NCBI GenBank assembly: GCA_947389015.1
Contig: CANDVA010000013.1
Span: 1-64,000, forward strand
Reading direction: 5' to 3'
Source: an uncultured Clostridia bacterium
GTDB taxonomy: Bacteria; Bacillota; Clostridia; Oscillospirales; Ruminococcaceae
Length of the DNA: 64,000 nt
Of this stretch, positions 1 through 10,428 are shown piece by piece; positions within the stretch are counted from its first letter, which is position 1, and every line of letters begins with the position of its first letter. The notes beneath the pieces were generated by a model. That model did no database searches and was not told where the DNA came from. It saw only the letters and a program-made list of their open reading frames with translations. Position numbers and translations under genes: made by a program.

Positions 1-2952
1 CTTGCTAAAATTCTTTGCGTAAATTGTGTCAAGTGATATTGACAAAATCATATTGACTTTAACAAGCGTTTTCTCAAGCTCATTTTTTTGGCTCGTCAAC
101 ACATCGATTTTAGCTTGCTGATCAATATTTTTTTGAAGCATATTTTGTAAATCACAAATTTGCTTTTCAAAGCGGTCATTGATTGTTTTAAAGGCCACTG
201 CAACCTTGTTTATATCAGTGTTTTCAAGTTCGGCAATACGGTTTTTTAATACTGAATCGTTATCTGTCAACCGTTTTACTTTTTCATTAAGTTTGTCCTC
301 CTCCGTTGATATATCCAAACCAGATATATCAAATTCCATGTTCAAACAGTATTCGCTGATATTTTGTATAACATCGAGCATTTTTTGGTTTTTAATAAAA
401 TTGAAATATTGGGGATTTGAATAATATTGTGGAACTTTTATTAGATATTCGTAAAAATACATCTTCATAAAATCATTCGTGGTGACGTCTAAGTCCTCGT
501 TAAAATAATATTTAACGTAGTTTCTAAAGCATTCGGTCACTCCAACAAAAGTCAGACCGTAAGTAAGATTAGCATTGAAAATATTTAAAGATGTGTCCAC
601 GCAAAAGCATTCTTTTATTCCTGCCATTTCGTTAAGCATAGATTGGGTTTCCATTAAAGAGCCAGTATTTCTGGACAAAACGGTTACTCTTGTAGTAGGT
701 TTGCAAAAAACCGCATAACAAGTATTCGATCCAAATAATGCAGCAAATTCATCAGCGCTTTTAAGAAATCCGATTTTTTCATTGAGGGAGTAATCTTCGG
801 GATTAATAATTTGAAATCCTTTGTTTTTAAAAAAATTAATGAAAAAATCCTCTCCGATGATATTTCCTTTTTGTGTCTTTGTTTTAGTAAAATATATTTT
901 CCTGTACGAAGCTTCAGGTGCTTTTTGCTTAAGCCGCTCAATAACGCTTACGGTTTCTTTAGTATATTCATAAGGTTCCAAGCATGATGTTCTGTAAGGA
1001 TATTCAGACTGATCGGGAACAATTACCTTCTTAAATTTAATAGGTCTATCAACGAAAATAATATCTTCGTCTTTAAAGCCAAACTGCTTTAAAAATTCTA
1101 TCTGGAATCGGTGTGTATCATCTCCCCATATGCATACGACCGCCACTTTTGCATTTATGTCAGGGGATTTTATATAACACCATATTCTGTCGGCAAAGGC
1201 TTCGCAAAGCAAATGGCCGGGATGATTCATCAGTGTTCCACCATATACAACAACTTCATCTACATACTGCAATTCGTTATCCGAAACCATATAACTGCCG
1301 ACAATATGCCTAGAACCGCGATTTATATCTGGCAAAGTTGTATAACAACCTGAAACAAATTCAAATTTATCGCTGCATACTCCCCCGTAAACCGCATTGC
1401 CAATTACTTTATTGGGCAGAATTAGCCCGTTTTCAATTTCTTTAATATCTAGGACTCTATCCGAAAAATACTTCTTTTTATAGGGAGCATACCATATATC
1501 TCTATACTTTTCGCGAACAAAGAAATGATTGTTAAAATATTCTTCGTTAAAAAACAGGTTTTTATGGAAAAAAGTAGGTTTATTGGTGTATGCGTCATAA
1601 TTGCAGGAGTCAATGACCACTCTGCACTCTAGATCGTAGACAACAATATTGATCCCACGCCCATTCAGCGAATACTCCTCTTCGTTTATCTTTATGCTGG
1701 ACAGTAAACCTCCGTCCCATGAACGACTGATAATTGAAATCTCCTGTCCGTCAACCATGCCGCTAAATTCAACCGGTATCATGCCGTTATCAGCACATTT
1801 GTCAAACAAAGTTTTTCCGCGAGAGACGACTCCGGAATACATCATAAGATGCGTTCTGGAAAGACCGGTAAAGCCAAGAGTATGTATTTTATCCAAAATG
1901 TCATCTGGCATTTTGCTGCCGGGAGTATGACGTGTGCTGACTGCGATTAGGTAATCATCTTGAAGCATTTGCAGACATTGAAGATATAATTTGAAGTCTC
2001 TTGTATTCAGCATTTTTTCAATTAATTCGGTATGGTTCATTTTTGAGACTTCCCCGTTGTCTTCTGTACGTGTTTGGATATTTTCAATACGTGGCATAAT
2101 GATTGCACCGGATGTTTTGGCGTCGGCATTGTATTCATATTTGCTTTTAAGTTCATCCATCCGCTCTGATTCCTCATTTTTGGAGAGACCCATCACTGCA
2201 ATATTTATTGCATCTGCGGCATAATCATAATACAAATTCCAATAATGAAGAAACATTATTCCCCACTTTGCATCGCTTGCACCGTAAACCTTATTGTTTT
2301 TGGGAAATTCAATTATATGACAATTACCGAAATTTTTATAAAGTCTTTCAAAATTAGCTTTTGCTCTTGCATTTACTTTTTCCAAGGCGTCTAAATCAAT
2401 TTGCTTATAAAAATTTATTGTATGTTTTTTTTCATCAAAATAGTTCTGTACGCCATATGAATCCATTAAAATAATTTGTTCAGGTTTATAGTGCTGTAGA
2501 ACCCTTCCGCACAACTCATCTATCGCCGCGTCATATTGAGCGTCAGTAATTTGATAATGAAAAATGTGATTATGATCACTCCAGCCAAATTTTTCATTTA
2601 ATTGTTCATTTCTTTTTATTGTTGTTGGGTCTATTGTTATATAGCAACCGTCTTTTTCGATCATAGGTTGCCTGAAATCCCATGTATCAATAACAATATA
2701 ATCCGACTCTTTAGCGAACAAATAATCAAATGCCGATCCGTTAATGTCAAGGCAAAGATTTCTTTTTCTGAAATTACTTGTTTGTATATCATTCAGCTCG
2801 TCAATATTTATCTTTCGTGTGTTTTTCTCAGAACAAAGGGCAATGGGGTTTATGAAAGCGACATATTGATTTACAGATACATCATCCCTCTTTCTCATCA
2901 AAGCTTCAATCGGCTCTCTTGAAACACAGCACCCATAAATATTAAATGTCAT
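1..2952 (-). CDS. DUF6270 / glycosyltransferase 61 fusion protein, 3' end outside window
   Basis: The reading frame is open from an ATG at 2952 to the window edge (984 codons, no stop), so the C-terminus is missing. The start follows GGAGG with 10 nt spacing. The N-terminus (IYGCCVSREPIE) is typical of DUF6270 proteins found in surface-glycan loci. From about residue 470 to 770 there is a GT61/DUF563-like domain, with a DEVVVYGGTLMNHPGH segment near 562-577 and FGSNTCYAVF near 738. Residues about 880-960 are charged and heptad-like, probably a coiled coil. It lies 15 nt after ugd and is probably the third gene of the same operon. Base composition is clearly more AT-rich than the genes after 11 kb. 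The likely role is transfer of a sugar during capsule or exopolysaccharide assembly; the acceptor is unknown. Confidence 0.8.
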   Translation of the reverse strand, partial: MTFNIYGCCVSREPIEALMRKRDDVSVNQYVAFINPIALCSEKNTRKINIDELNDIQTSNFRKRNLCLDINGSAFDYLFAKESDYIVIDTWDFRQPMIEKDGCYITIDPTTIKRNEQLNEKFGWSDHNHIFHYQITDAQYDAAIDELCGRVLQHYKPEQIILMDSYGVQNYFDEKKHTINFYKQIDLDALEKVNARAKANFERLYKNFGNCHIIEFPKNNKVYGASDAKWGIMFLHYWNLYYDYAADAINIAVMGLSKNEESERMDELKSKYEYNADAKTSGAIIMPRIENIQTRTEDNGEVSKMNHTELIEKMLNTRDFKLYLQCLQMLQDDYLIAVSTRHTPGSKMPDDILDKIHTLGFTGLSRTHLMMYSGVVSRGKTLFDKCADNGMIPVEFSGMVDGQEISIISRSWDGGLLSSIKINEEEYSLNGRGINIVVYDLECRVVIDSCNYDAYTNKPTFFHKNLFFNEEYFNNHFFVREKYRDIWYAPYKKKYFSDRVLDIKEIENGLILPNKVIGNAVYGGVCSDKFEFVSGCYTTLPDINRGSRHIVGSYMVSDNELQYVDEVVVYGGTLMNHPGHLLCEAFADRIWCYIKSPDINAKVAVVCIWGDDTHRFQIEFLKQFGFKDEDIIFVDRPIKFKKVIVPDQSEYPYRTSCLEPYEYTKETVSVIERLKQKAPEASYRKIYFTKTKTQKGNIIGEDFFINFFKNKGFQIINPEDYSLNEKIGFLKSADEFAALFGSNTCYAVFCKPTTRVTVLSRNTGSLMETQSMLNEMAGIKECFCVDTSLNIFNANLTYGLTFVGVTECFRNYVKYYFNEDLDVTTNDFMKMYFYEYLIKVPQYYSNPQYFNFIKNQKMLDVIQNISEYCLNMEFDISGLDISTEEDKLNEKVKRLTDNDSVLKNRIAELENTDINKVAVAFKTINDRFEKQICDLQNMLQKNIDQQAKIDVLTSQKNELEKTLVKVNMILSISLDTIYAKNFSK

Positions 2953-2967
2953 ATTAAAGTTGCCTCC

Positions 2968-4164
2968 TCAGTCCCTCGAAAAAATATCGCGAGTATATAC
3001 TTTATTACAGCATTCTTCAAGCTGCTCCGTCATACGGTTTGCTGTAATAACATCAGATATACTTACAAACTCGTCAAAATCCAGAATTACCTTGCAACCG
3101 AAAAACACGTCGTCTTTCAACGTTGGCTCATAAATAACAAGCTCCGCGCCTTTACTTTTCAGGCGTTTCATTACACCCTGTATTGCGCTCTGACGAAAAT
3201 TATCCGAACCCGATTTCATTATCAAACGGTATATCCCAACAACGGGATTTTTCTTTCCCGCCTTTTCGAGGATCCTGTCAGCGACAAGATCCTTACGAGT
3301 ATGGTTTGCCTTAACGATTGCCTCGATAATATTCTGCGGAACGTTTTGATAATTTGCCAGCAACTGCCTGGTGTCCTTTGGTAGACAATATCCTCCATAA
3401 CCGAACGAAGGATTATTGTAGTGTGTCCCTATACGCGGGTCAAGACATACACCCTCGATTATCTCTTTAGAGTTAAGACCGTTCAGTTCCGCATAGCTAT
3501 CAAGCTCGTTAAAGTAGCTGACACGAAGGGCAAGATACGTATTGGCAAACAGCTTCACAGCCTCTGCTTCTGTTGGATTAAGAAACAGAGTAGGAATGTT
3601 TTCCTTGATCGCGCCCTGCTGCAAAAGATCTGCAAATTTATGCGCTGCCTGCTCAAGCCTTGTATTGCCTTTCGGTACTCCGACAATGATACGCGACGGA
3701 TACAGATTGTCATATAGCGCTCTACCCTCACGCAAAAACTCCGGACTGAAAAGCAGATTTTCCGTGCCAAATTTTTTGCACATTTCTTCCGTGAATCCAA
3801 CCGGAACAGTGGATTTGACAACTATGACCGCATTAGGCTTCACGCGCAAGACTTGCCCAATAACCTTTTCAACAGACGAAGTGTCGAAATAGTTCTTATC
3901 CTCGTCATAGTTCGTAGGAGTTGAAATAACCACAATATCAGACTGCTTGTACGCATTCTCCGTATCGGTCGTAGCCGTAAGGTCAAGCTGCTTATTAGCC
4001 AGATATTCCTCAATCTCCTTGTCGACGATCGGGGATTTTTTCTTATTAATAAGTTCAACTTTTTCTGGAATTATATCCACAGCAAAAACCTTATTGTGCT
4101 GAGCCAGAATTATCGCGTTTGACAGCCCAACATAGCCAGTACCGACAATTGTTACAGTAATCAT
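2968..4164 (-). CDS. ugd: UDP-glucose 6-dehydrogenase
   Basis: Oxidises UDP-glucose to UDP-glucuronate with two NAD+, supplying an acidic sugar for surface polysaccharide. The 398-residue length matches the short Ugd type (E. coli Ugd, about 388). The Rossmann motif GTGYVGLS starts near residue 8, and the catalytic cysteine is Cys260 in [10 protein letters not shown]. The segments [35 protein letters not shown] and [15 protein letters not shown] are nearly diagnostic. ATG at 4164 is preceded by GGAG. It sits 14 nt after the large glycosyltransferase gene and 15 nt before the GT61 gene, so the three are probably cotranscribed. The enzyme is soluble and cytoplasmic. A different nucleotide-sugar dehydrogenase is unlikely given the close match. 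Confidence 0.95.
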   Translation of the reverse strand: MITVTIVGTGYVGLSNAIILAQHNKVFAVDIIPEKVELINKKKSPIVDKEIEEYLANKQLDLTATTDTENAYKQSDIVVISTPTNYDEDKNYFDTSSVEKVIGQVLRVKPNAVIVVKSTVPVGFTEEMCKKFGTENLLFSPEFLREGRALYDNLYPSRIIVGVPKGNTRLEQAAHKFADLLQQGAIKENIPTLFLNPTEAEAVKLFANTYLALRVSYFNELDSYAELNGLNSKEIIEGVCLDPRIGTHYNNPSFGYGGYCLPKDTRQLLANYQNVPQNIIEAIVKANHTRKDLVADRILEKAGKKNPVVGIYRLIMKSGSDNFRQSAIQGVMKRLKSKGAELVIYEPTLKDDVFFGCKVILDFDEFVSISDVITANRMTEQLEECCNKVYTRDIFSRD

Positions 4165-4178
4165 CTAAAAAATCTCCA

Positions 4179-7100
4179 TTATTTAATAGTTTGATCGATT
4201 ATTTTAACTTTTGTGCCAAGTTTTCCAACAGGATACTTTAAATAATCCAAAAGCGTGATTCCGTCGAAAAATTCATTGTAGTATTCAAACGTTCGCTGAA
4301 TGCAAACGTCGTTTGCGTTATCATACACATTTGACAGATACAGTGCACAATCTTGCGCTTCGTTTATCAGCGGCGTGTCGTGATCTTTTGCCGCAAGCAC
4401 GGTAGGATATCCGTTTGCAAGCCCCATTACCTTAAGCCATACGTCGTCGCAGTTGGGACACAGCTCCAACATTTTCTCCTTGTTAAATACCTCGGGAGTC
4501 AAGGAATGCGGAGGGTACAAAATACCTCCTATGCCTGTTCCTATCCCTCTATATGTGGGGTGAAGATATAATGTGCGGTCTTCCTTTACCCAATTATCAT
4601 ATTTCCTTATTTTGCCGCCCTTATTCAATGTTATGGAGTGTGTTCTCAGCGCAGAAACCGCGTTTGGGTATTTACGATAGCTTTCGCAAAGAATACGAAC
4701 GGTATCCGACGGATAATAAGCGTCATCGTCAACTGTAATCACAATTGCCTCGGGATTCTCCTGCATGGTATAATAATACTTCTTATGCGAGCCGAGATCA
4801 TCGCACCAGCGGATTTCCAAGCCTTTATTTTTTAGGCTCAGCAGGCTGCCCGGCAATTCCTTTTCACCCTTGGGAAATTGCTCCCTTGCAAGCCACAAAA
4901 TTGTCTGTGATTGTCTGAGATCCTGCTCAAGAAGCGTTTTAATGCATTTATGAATGTTCTTTATCCTAGGCGGGTGAGAGGTAAGCGAAACGATCACCTG
5001 CATGCCGACCATATCCTCCGCGGTTTTGTATAATTCAGGCACCTCCTCATACGCCGCAAGAGTTTTGGCATCGTCCGGAATAAGCGGGTGCAGTCCAGAC
5101 GCAAGCCGCTTTTCGATCATTTCGGAGACATCCCGGCGGTGGATTTCCATATTGGCGTACTTCTCATACATCAGTCTGGACGCTTTGCCAAATTCGGGAA
5201 GGATTTCCTTGTTATCGACCATTTTCATAATTGCTTTCGCCATAGACTCTGCATTGCCTGTTTTTACAATAAGTCCGTTATCTTCGCTTACCATATACTT
5301 TGCACCGACATTTTCCGTGACAATAAGCGCCTTGCTCATCATTGCGCCCTCTAAAGCAACAAGCGAACATGACTCATCTCTTGAAGCAACTACAACAACG
5401 TCGGACCAAGCATACAAATTGACCTTTTCCTTGATATCGGATATCTCTCCCATATAAACGATGCCGCCATATTCCTCAGTACGCTTTAAAACGGGTTCCC
5501 AGAAGTACTTGAAACCGGAGCGCAGTCCACCTGCAAAAACAATCTCAACCTTGTTTTTATATTCATCGGGAAGCATGGTGTAAGCGTCGATAAGCACATC
5601 GTATCCCTTACGGTATTCTATCGTTCCCAATGTCAGAAATCTTACCTTATCGTGCATCTCAACTTCAATATCACAAAGTTCAGACACATCCTCAACGCAG
5701 TTATGCACGACCGTTACGTTCGGATTGTATTTACGAATAAAATCGGCGGCATAATCACTTACACATACCAAATCTTGACACGAAGCAAATGTACTGAAGC
5801 GGTCGGGAATGTTTTCACACATTTCCGGAATATTTGTCGCCTCGCGGATATACCAGATTATCGGAACATATGTACTGATAATCTTTGCCATCTCATCGGT
5901 AGAAATTGTGTTAAGTATCGCCAACTTAAAATCCGTAATACGGGCAATCAACTCTTTTTCGAGCTTGTTATGAGAATTAAGGATTATTACCGGAACATTA
6001 AGCTGCTCAAACTCGCGCGTGAAATCTCCGTCGCGGAAACTCCATATCTCCGCTTTATATCCCAACGAAAGCACGACCTTACACACTCGCAACAGACTGT
6101 GCGGCGCTCCCGTATATGTCATCTCATGTGATATAAATAATATTTTCCCTTTGTATTCATCGGAAGTACGAATTACCGAAAACCCGTAGACATTTTTGTC
6201 CGCCTCCTTTTCCGAAAAATACTTCATCATTACCGAATCATCTTTAAAACTCTCGTATACCTCCTTTAAATAATTACGCTTTCTTAAATTGGATAAAAAC
6301 GGCGCATAGGCAATATACGGAGAAATATAACACATTTTCTTATACGGAGCGGTAACTTTGTTGTAAATCTCGGCAAAGTCCCGTATTCCGCGCTGCATTT
6401 CCATAATGACCTCGGCATTTTCAGGTTTATTTTCACTGAAAACAAGTTTTACCTCTCCGTTTTCGTCAAGACCGTACGCTTCCAACGAGCTGTCCACCGA
6501 TGTAAACATCCGCTCTGTGTACATATTATTTTCCAGCTTTGACTTCTTATCGAACTGCCTTTGTGCAATACCGATATCATTGAGCGCCGAGGTGATATAC
6601 GGCGATATAATGCCGTTAGATATGTTTATAGTTGTCCATTTCGTGCGGTCTGCAAGCAATAAAGTTCCAAAGACCTCTATCCCTTTTTCCGGAAAATAGG
6701 TTTGAACAAAATGTCTCAATACCGTAATGCTGGAGCCCGACCAACCGATATCAACCACCAGTATGCTTTTATACTCTCCGATAATAGCGGAAAAGTACTT
6801 CTTTGCACCCTTAATCTGCTCTGCGGCATTTGCTTTGGCGATATCCGCATGGCTGAGCACAAATTGTTTCAGCTGCTCGGTTTTCAACTTATTGAGATGA
6901 CAATACGGGGTTATTCCGCTTTCTTCAAGATACGGCAAAAGACATTCCAGTCCCGCCTCGCTCAAAAGCGTTTTAACATTTTTTCTCGGATACAGCTCGT
7001 GATTCTTCAGTATGGAACGATTGAATATGTCATACATGAATCTTTCGGGCATAAGGTTTAACAATGCCAATCTTGAAATATATATGTATTCGTTGTCAAA

Positions 7101-8279
7101 AAGCCTGTAATGAACGTTATAGATCTTATGGATAATGTCGCAATCGCGCGAGCAAAACAATATTAAGTCGGAATTCTTTTCGTACGCGGTTTTATTAATG
7201 AAGTCGCAGTATCCACAGGTCAAAATACCGCCCGCCTTAAAGCCATACTCATAGTGTGTGTTTTCATTCCACAACCCGTTATGAAGCGAATTGTTGATAA
7301 TGCCCCTATAAAAACTGCCCGCTATTCCATCAAGATTAGGCTCAATAAAATCAGCGGCGCTTTCCCTCACAGACGGATAGTAATTATCCCCGAAGCCCGC
7401 AGTTTTTGCCTTCTTGACGTCGCTGTTATAATTATCTCCGATATGTATAGCGGTTCTGCCGTTAAGATAGTTTTTATAAACATAATTCTGCAGCTTACCG
7501 TCGCCCTTGCATATCCCCAGATCATTTGACAAGAACACCTTGTCATATTGATCGTAACCGTTGGAGCGCAAAATATCCTCTATCACCGTCTTGGGAAGAT
7601 ACATGTCGGTCATAAAGATGATCGTTTTCTCCATATTAAGCAGCAACTTATAAAGCTTCAGAAAATACGGATTGGCAATACACAGATCCTTTTCAATCTC
7701 GATCTCACGATACATAAGTGATTTATCAATACCATAAAAGTCGGTTAAAATTTCATATATTTCCCCGATTGTGACCTCTCTAGTGTCGCACCTTTCGTCC
7801 TTGAGCTTTCTGGCTGCTGCTTCTGCCTCGACACGCAAACGGCAAAAATCGCTGAATCCCATTTCTGATGCCATTATTTCAAATACGTCTTTGGGCTCCA
7901 TTACGTTCCTCAATATAACGGTATCGAATATGTCAAAAGAGACGACGTCGTAATCGCTCATCACCGCAGCAAGTCCGCCTATGCTCATTCTCCTCTGTGC
8001 CGCCGACTCTCTCATCTTTTTATCAGTCGCTTTTGCCTTGGGAAACTCGCTGCCGCCCATATCGTATTCTGTTGTATATTCGTTGTTCTCCGCGTCTTCA
8101 AGCTCACCAAAGCAATAGTCCGTCCTTCTCAACACTCTATAATGCCAATTGAGCTTCAATATTATACCAAATTTTTTTGCTTTACTATTCGAATACTCCT
8201 CATGCAGCGCCAGATATCTGGAGTACTCTCTCCGAACTCCCCAATTTTTTTCGGTCATATAATAACCCAATTTATTCAT
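4179..8279 (-). CDS. Three-domain HAD-like / GT4 / GT2-like glycosyltransferase
   Basis: A 1366-residue cytoplasmic protein with at least three modules. Residues about 108-340 are a HAD-like domain beginning with the motif SFDIFDTV (Asp116; the +2 position is Phe, as in dehalogenase-type HADs). Residues about 700-1045 are a GT-B GT4 domain: KILFISHEMTYTGAPHSLL, later LTLGTIEYRKGYDVL and the donor-site region SRDESCSLVALEGAM. Residues about 1090-1366 are a GT-A-like domain starting VIVSLTSHPPRI with a DDD metal motif near 1181. HAD plus glycosyltransferase giants of this kind are known from capsule loci. First gene of the polysaccharide operon, 85 nt after a TTGACA-17-TATAAT promoter. The ATG at 8279 has only AAAGGA at long spacing, so an ATG seven codons later is possible. 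Acceptor and sugar cannot be told from sequence. Confidence 0.85.
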   Translation of the reverse strand: MNKLGYYMTEKNWGVRREYSRYLALHEEYSNSKAKKFGIILKLNWHYRVLRRTDYCFGELEDAENNEYTTEYDMGGSEFPKAKATDKKMRESAAQRRMSIGGLAAVMSDYDVVSFDIFDTVILRNVMEPKDVFEIMASEMGFSDFCRLRVEAEAAARKLKDERCDTREVTIGEIYEILTDFYGIDKSLMYREIEIEKDLCIANPYFLKLYKLLLNMEKTIIFMTDMYLPKTVIEDILRSNGYDQYDKVFLSNDLGICKGDGKLQNYVYKNYLNGRTAIHIGDNYNSDVKKAKTAGFGDNYYPSVRESAADFIEPNLDGIAGSFYRGIINNSLHNGLWNENTHYEYGFKAGGILTCGYCDFINKTAYEKNSDLILFCSRDCDIIHKIYNVHYRLFDNEYIYISRLALLNLMPERFMYDIFNRSILKNHELYPRKNVKTLLSEAGLECLLPYLEESGITPYCHLNKLKTEQLKQFVLSHADIAKANAAEQIKGAKKYFSAIIGEYKSILVVDIGWSGSSITVLRHFVQTYFPEKGIEVFGTLLLADRTKWTTINISNGIISPYITSALNDIGIAQRQFDKKSKLENNMYTERMFTSVDSSLEAYGLDENGEVKLVFSENKPENAEVIMEMQRGIRDFAEIYNKVTAPYKKMCYISPYIAYAPFLSNLRKRNYLKEVYESFKDDSVMMKYFSEKEADKNVYGFSVIRTSDEYKGKILFISHEMTYTGAPHSLLRVCKVVLSLGYKAEIWSFRDGDFTREFEQLNVPVIILNSHNKLEKELIARITDFKLAILNTISTDEMAKIISTYVPIIWYIREATNIPEMCENIPDRFSTFASCQDLVCVSDYAADFIRKYNPNVTVVHNCVEDVSELCDIEVEMHDKVRFLTLGTIEYRKGYDVLIDAYTMLPDEYKNKVEIVFAGGLRSGFKYFWEPVLKRTEEYGGIVYMGEISDIKEKVNLYAWSDVVVVASRDESCSLVALEGAMMSKALIVTENVGAKYMVSEDNGLIVKTGNAESMAKAIMKMVDNKEILPEFGKASRLMYEKYANMEIHRRDVSEMIEKRLASGLHPLIPDDAKTLAAYEEVPELYKTAEDMVGMQVIVSLTSHPPRIKNIHKCIKTLLEQDLRQSQTILWLAREQFPKGEKELPGSLLSLKNKGLEIRWCDDLGSHKKYYYTMQENPEAIVITVDDDAYYPSDTVRILCESYRKYPNAVSALRTHSITLNKGGKIRKYDNWVKEDRTLYLHPTYRGIGTGIGGILYPPHSLTPEVFNKEKMLELCPNCDDVWLKVMGLANGYPTVLAAKDHDTPLINEAQDCALYLSNVYDNANDVCIQRTFEYYNEFFDGITLLDYLKYPVGKLGTKVKIIDQTIK

Positions 8280-8371
8280 AATTTCGTTATATTTTCCTTT
8301 CTATTTATAATATCTCTAAAATTGTTTAAATTTGCGCTAAACCAATAAACAATATAAACTCTATACCTCAC

Positions 8372-8400
8372 ATTATATCATTTTTACACCGACTTGTCAA
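8372..8400 (-). promoter_or_regulatory. Sigma-A-type promoter of the polysaccharide operon
   Basis: Read on the minus strand: TTGACA (8400-8395), a 17-nt spacer, then TATAAT (8377-8372) with an extended TGA before it. It points at the glycosyltransferase gene starting at 8279. Twenty-five of its 29 positions are identical to the promoter at 41779-41807. Confidence 0.85.
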
Positions 8401-8660
8401 GCAAATTTTATAATTTGGATTAAATTAATGAACGGCGAACTGCAAAGATTACCGCTGTAACGTTTAAATCGTCAGAGATTCCATCAGTCCGCACGTTCAC
8501 AAAAAGTTATGTTATCGGCATTTAGCCGTTTTTTTATTGCTGATTATTCACATATAATGTATAAAAGCTTGTCGGTATCATCTCAAATCGCATATCAATA
8601 CAATTAACGTTACCTATTCATCAAGTTAATTTGATGCTCAACAAAATTTCATCGGTATAT
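8401..8660. other. Intergenic stretch, AT-rich, no gene seen
   Basis: About 260 nt between the polysaccharide promoter and the end of the phage-like gene. A small CGGC-ATTTA-GCCG hairpin followed by seven T residues (near 8517-8536) would act only on plus-strand transcripts, and no plus-strand gene precedes it. No convincing coding sequence or RNA gene was seen. Confidence 0.5.
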
Positions 8661-10286
8661 TCAGGATTTACCTACTGGAATAAAGCATAAGCGGGCACCG
8701 ATAAACCTTGCATTTGATGACGGCATATAATTAAAACCCAACGAAAAGATTCCGCTCCTGCTGTTTTCGTTCCATATGCTATTGGTAAACAAACATCTTC
8801 CGACATTATTTTTGTTCCAAAATGTATCTCCAATAGGAAACCCGCTATTACCGTCGTACTCAGTAGGAATGAAGAGCCAATCCGATAATTTGGAATATCC
8901 GAATGCTGATATATATCCCGAACCGTATACAGACGGAATTCCCGTGTTTTGATATTGAGAACCGCTGCCGTTATCATCAAAATTATTATCTGCCATAAAT
9001 ATTGTTCCGTACAGATTGCCAGTATTTTGAATTGTTGACCATGTACTGGGATTAAGAGAGTTTATTCCATCTATCCATTTACCAATATTTCCCCAAGGAT
9101 TTTCTTCGCCGCGATATGAAACGATATGGACACCATTGAAACTTGTATTTCCACCGGTAGAATTTCCCAATGTCACCGTTGCTCCGGTATTTTCCGCCAT
9201 ATTGCTTCCATCGTCGGACTTTAAAGTCGCTCCATACCCAAGTTTTACCTGTGAATTAAAAGATGCATACTCAACAATAAACAACATCTGTGTTGCTGAA
9301 AGTGCCTGTATTGTCAGTTGCTCCCAACCATCTCCTCGGTTATGTGCAAGCTTGCGTGTATTTGTTCTAGACAACTTCTGTGTCAACCCCGAACATGGCT
9401 TTGCTCCTGCAATGCTCGACAGTTTATCGTTATCGAAATCAGCAACCTGCTCATCCTCAAGCAAATACGATTCGGCAGAGGTATCGTAAATACAGCCCTC
9501 AAACGCTGAAAGGTAAATTCTATCAACCTCAACACTGTTGCGAACAAACGCCGGGTGGACCTTAAACCCCGCTTTAGGCGTATCGGAGATATAATAGCGA
9601 GCCTTGCGGAGATGATACCCGTCCGCGCCGTCAATCTTTTCCGTTTTAAGCGGCACAACACGATAATAAAACTTCGGCTGCTCCACCATAACTTGCCCAT
9701 TAGTCCCGTCCGCCTTGAAGTTATCATCGCCATAGTATGCAAGCACCTCACCGTTATTGGAAAGATTGCAACGTCTTCTGCCTCCGTAAGCGTTCACACA
9801 ATCAAAATCAGATCCCCCCGTTTTACCAACCGCACCGGCTAACCGCGTAAATTTATTGTTTTCAAAATCAGCTTCCAAACCGTAAATATTGCTATCAGTG
9901 TAACCTATATATCCGGCAAGCTCCGCGGATATTGAGTCGGCAAAATTTTTGGCAGCGTCCAAGATCGCGGCGTCATTTGAATCAATATATTCCTGAATAA
10001 CCCCAACGCTACTTTCAACAGACTGACTTCGAGATTCGGTTATTTTGTGATCAATACCGCGCAGCTCCACGCTTCCCGTACCAAGCAGATATACCGTTCC
10101 GTGCGTTCCGTACAGTCCGTCAATTGCTCCTGCCGGAATAGCTATAACATCGTCACCGCCAACCTTAATTGACGGTGATTTAGAAGCATAAACAATGCCG
10201 TTGCTATTATTGATAATTTCGGTGTTGTCACCGCCAAGCTCCGTGAACTCCATCTCGGAGCCGTTCAAATTGATTGTTTTTATCAT
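8661..10286 (-). CDS. Orphan phage tail-associated-like protein with C-type-lectin-like C-terminus
   Basis: 541 residues from ATG at 10286, placed 7 nt after GGAGG; the frame is open further upstream but without a better start. The N-terminal about 90 residues (VYASKSPSIKVGGDD, IPAGAIDGLYG, GTVYLLGTG) resemble a module seen in structural proteins of Firmicutes phages. The C-terminal about 60 residues (DTFWNKNNVGRCLF, SIWNENSRSGIF, NARFIGARLCFIP) resemble the formylglycine-generating-enzyme/C-type-lectin fold, including variable proteins of diversity-generating retroelements. There is no signal peptide. It stands alone, with no other phage structural genes and no reverse transcriptase nearby. 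It could be a domesticated receptor-binding protein or a phage remnant. Domain assignment is from recalled family patterns; the role is unknown. Confidence 0.6.
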   Translation of the reverse strand: MIKTINLNGSEMEFTELGGDNTEIINNSNGIVYASKSPSIKVGGDDVIAIPAGAIDGLYGTHGTVYLLGTGSVELRGIDHKITESRSQSVESSVGVIQEYIDSNDAAILDAAKNFADSISAELAGYIGYTDSNIYGLEADFENNKFTRLAGAVGKTGGSDFDCVNAYGGRRRCNLSNNGEVLAYYGDDNFKADGTNGQVMVEQPKFYYRVVPLKTEKIDGADGYHLRKARYYISDTPKAGFKVHPAFVRNSVEVDRIYLSAFEGCIYDTSAESYLLEDEQVADFDNDKLSSIAGAKPCSGLTQKLSRTNTRKLAHNRGDGWEQLTIQALSATQMLFIVEYASFNSQVKLGYGATLKSDDGSNMAENTGATVTLGNSTGGNTSFNGVHIVSYRGEENPWGNIGKWIDGINSLNPSTWSTIQNTGNLYGTIFMADNNFDDNGSGSQYQNTGIPSVYGSGYISAFGYSKLSDWLFIPTEYDGNSGFPIGDTFWNKNNVGRCLFTNSIWNENSRSGIFSLGFNYMPSSNARFIGARLCFIPVGKS

Positions 10287-10422
10287 GAAAAAACCTCCAT
10301 TATAATAGATATAGTTGGGAAATTTTGCTCCCTGACTTAATACTATCACGGGACAAGCTGCAATAATCTGCACATTTTTCGCGCGTTTAAAACAGATAAA
10401 ACACAAATAATTTTAATTATAT

Positions 10423-10428
10423 ATTATA
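10423..10428 (-). promoter_or_regulatory. Possible -10 element of the phage-like gene
   Basis: TATAAT on the minus strand, 137 nt before the ATG at 10286. No good -35 is visible; instead a TGCA-N5-TGCA motif (10437-10449) lies 8 nt upstream. Confidence 0.35.

Noticed and set aside
8661-8830. A complete diversity-generating retroelement
   Set aside because: No reverse transcriptase and no template repeat in the window; only the fold similarity of the target remains.
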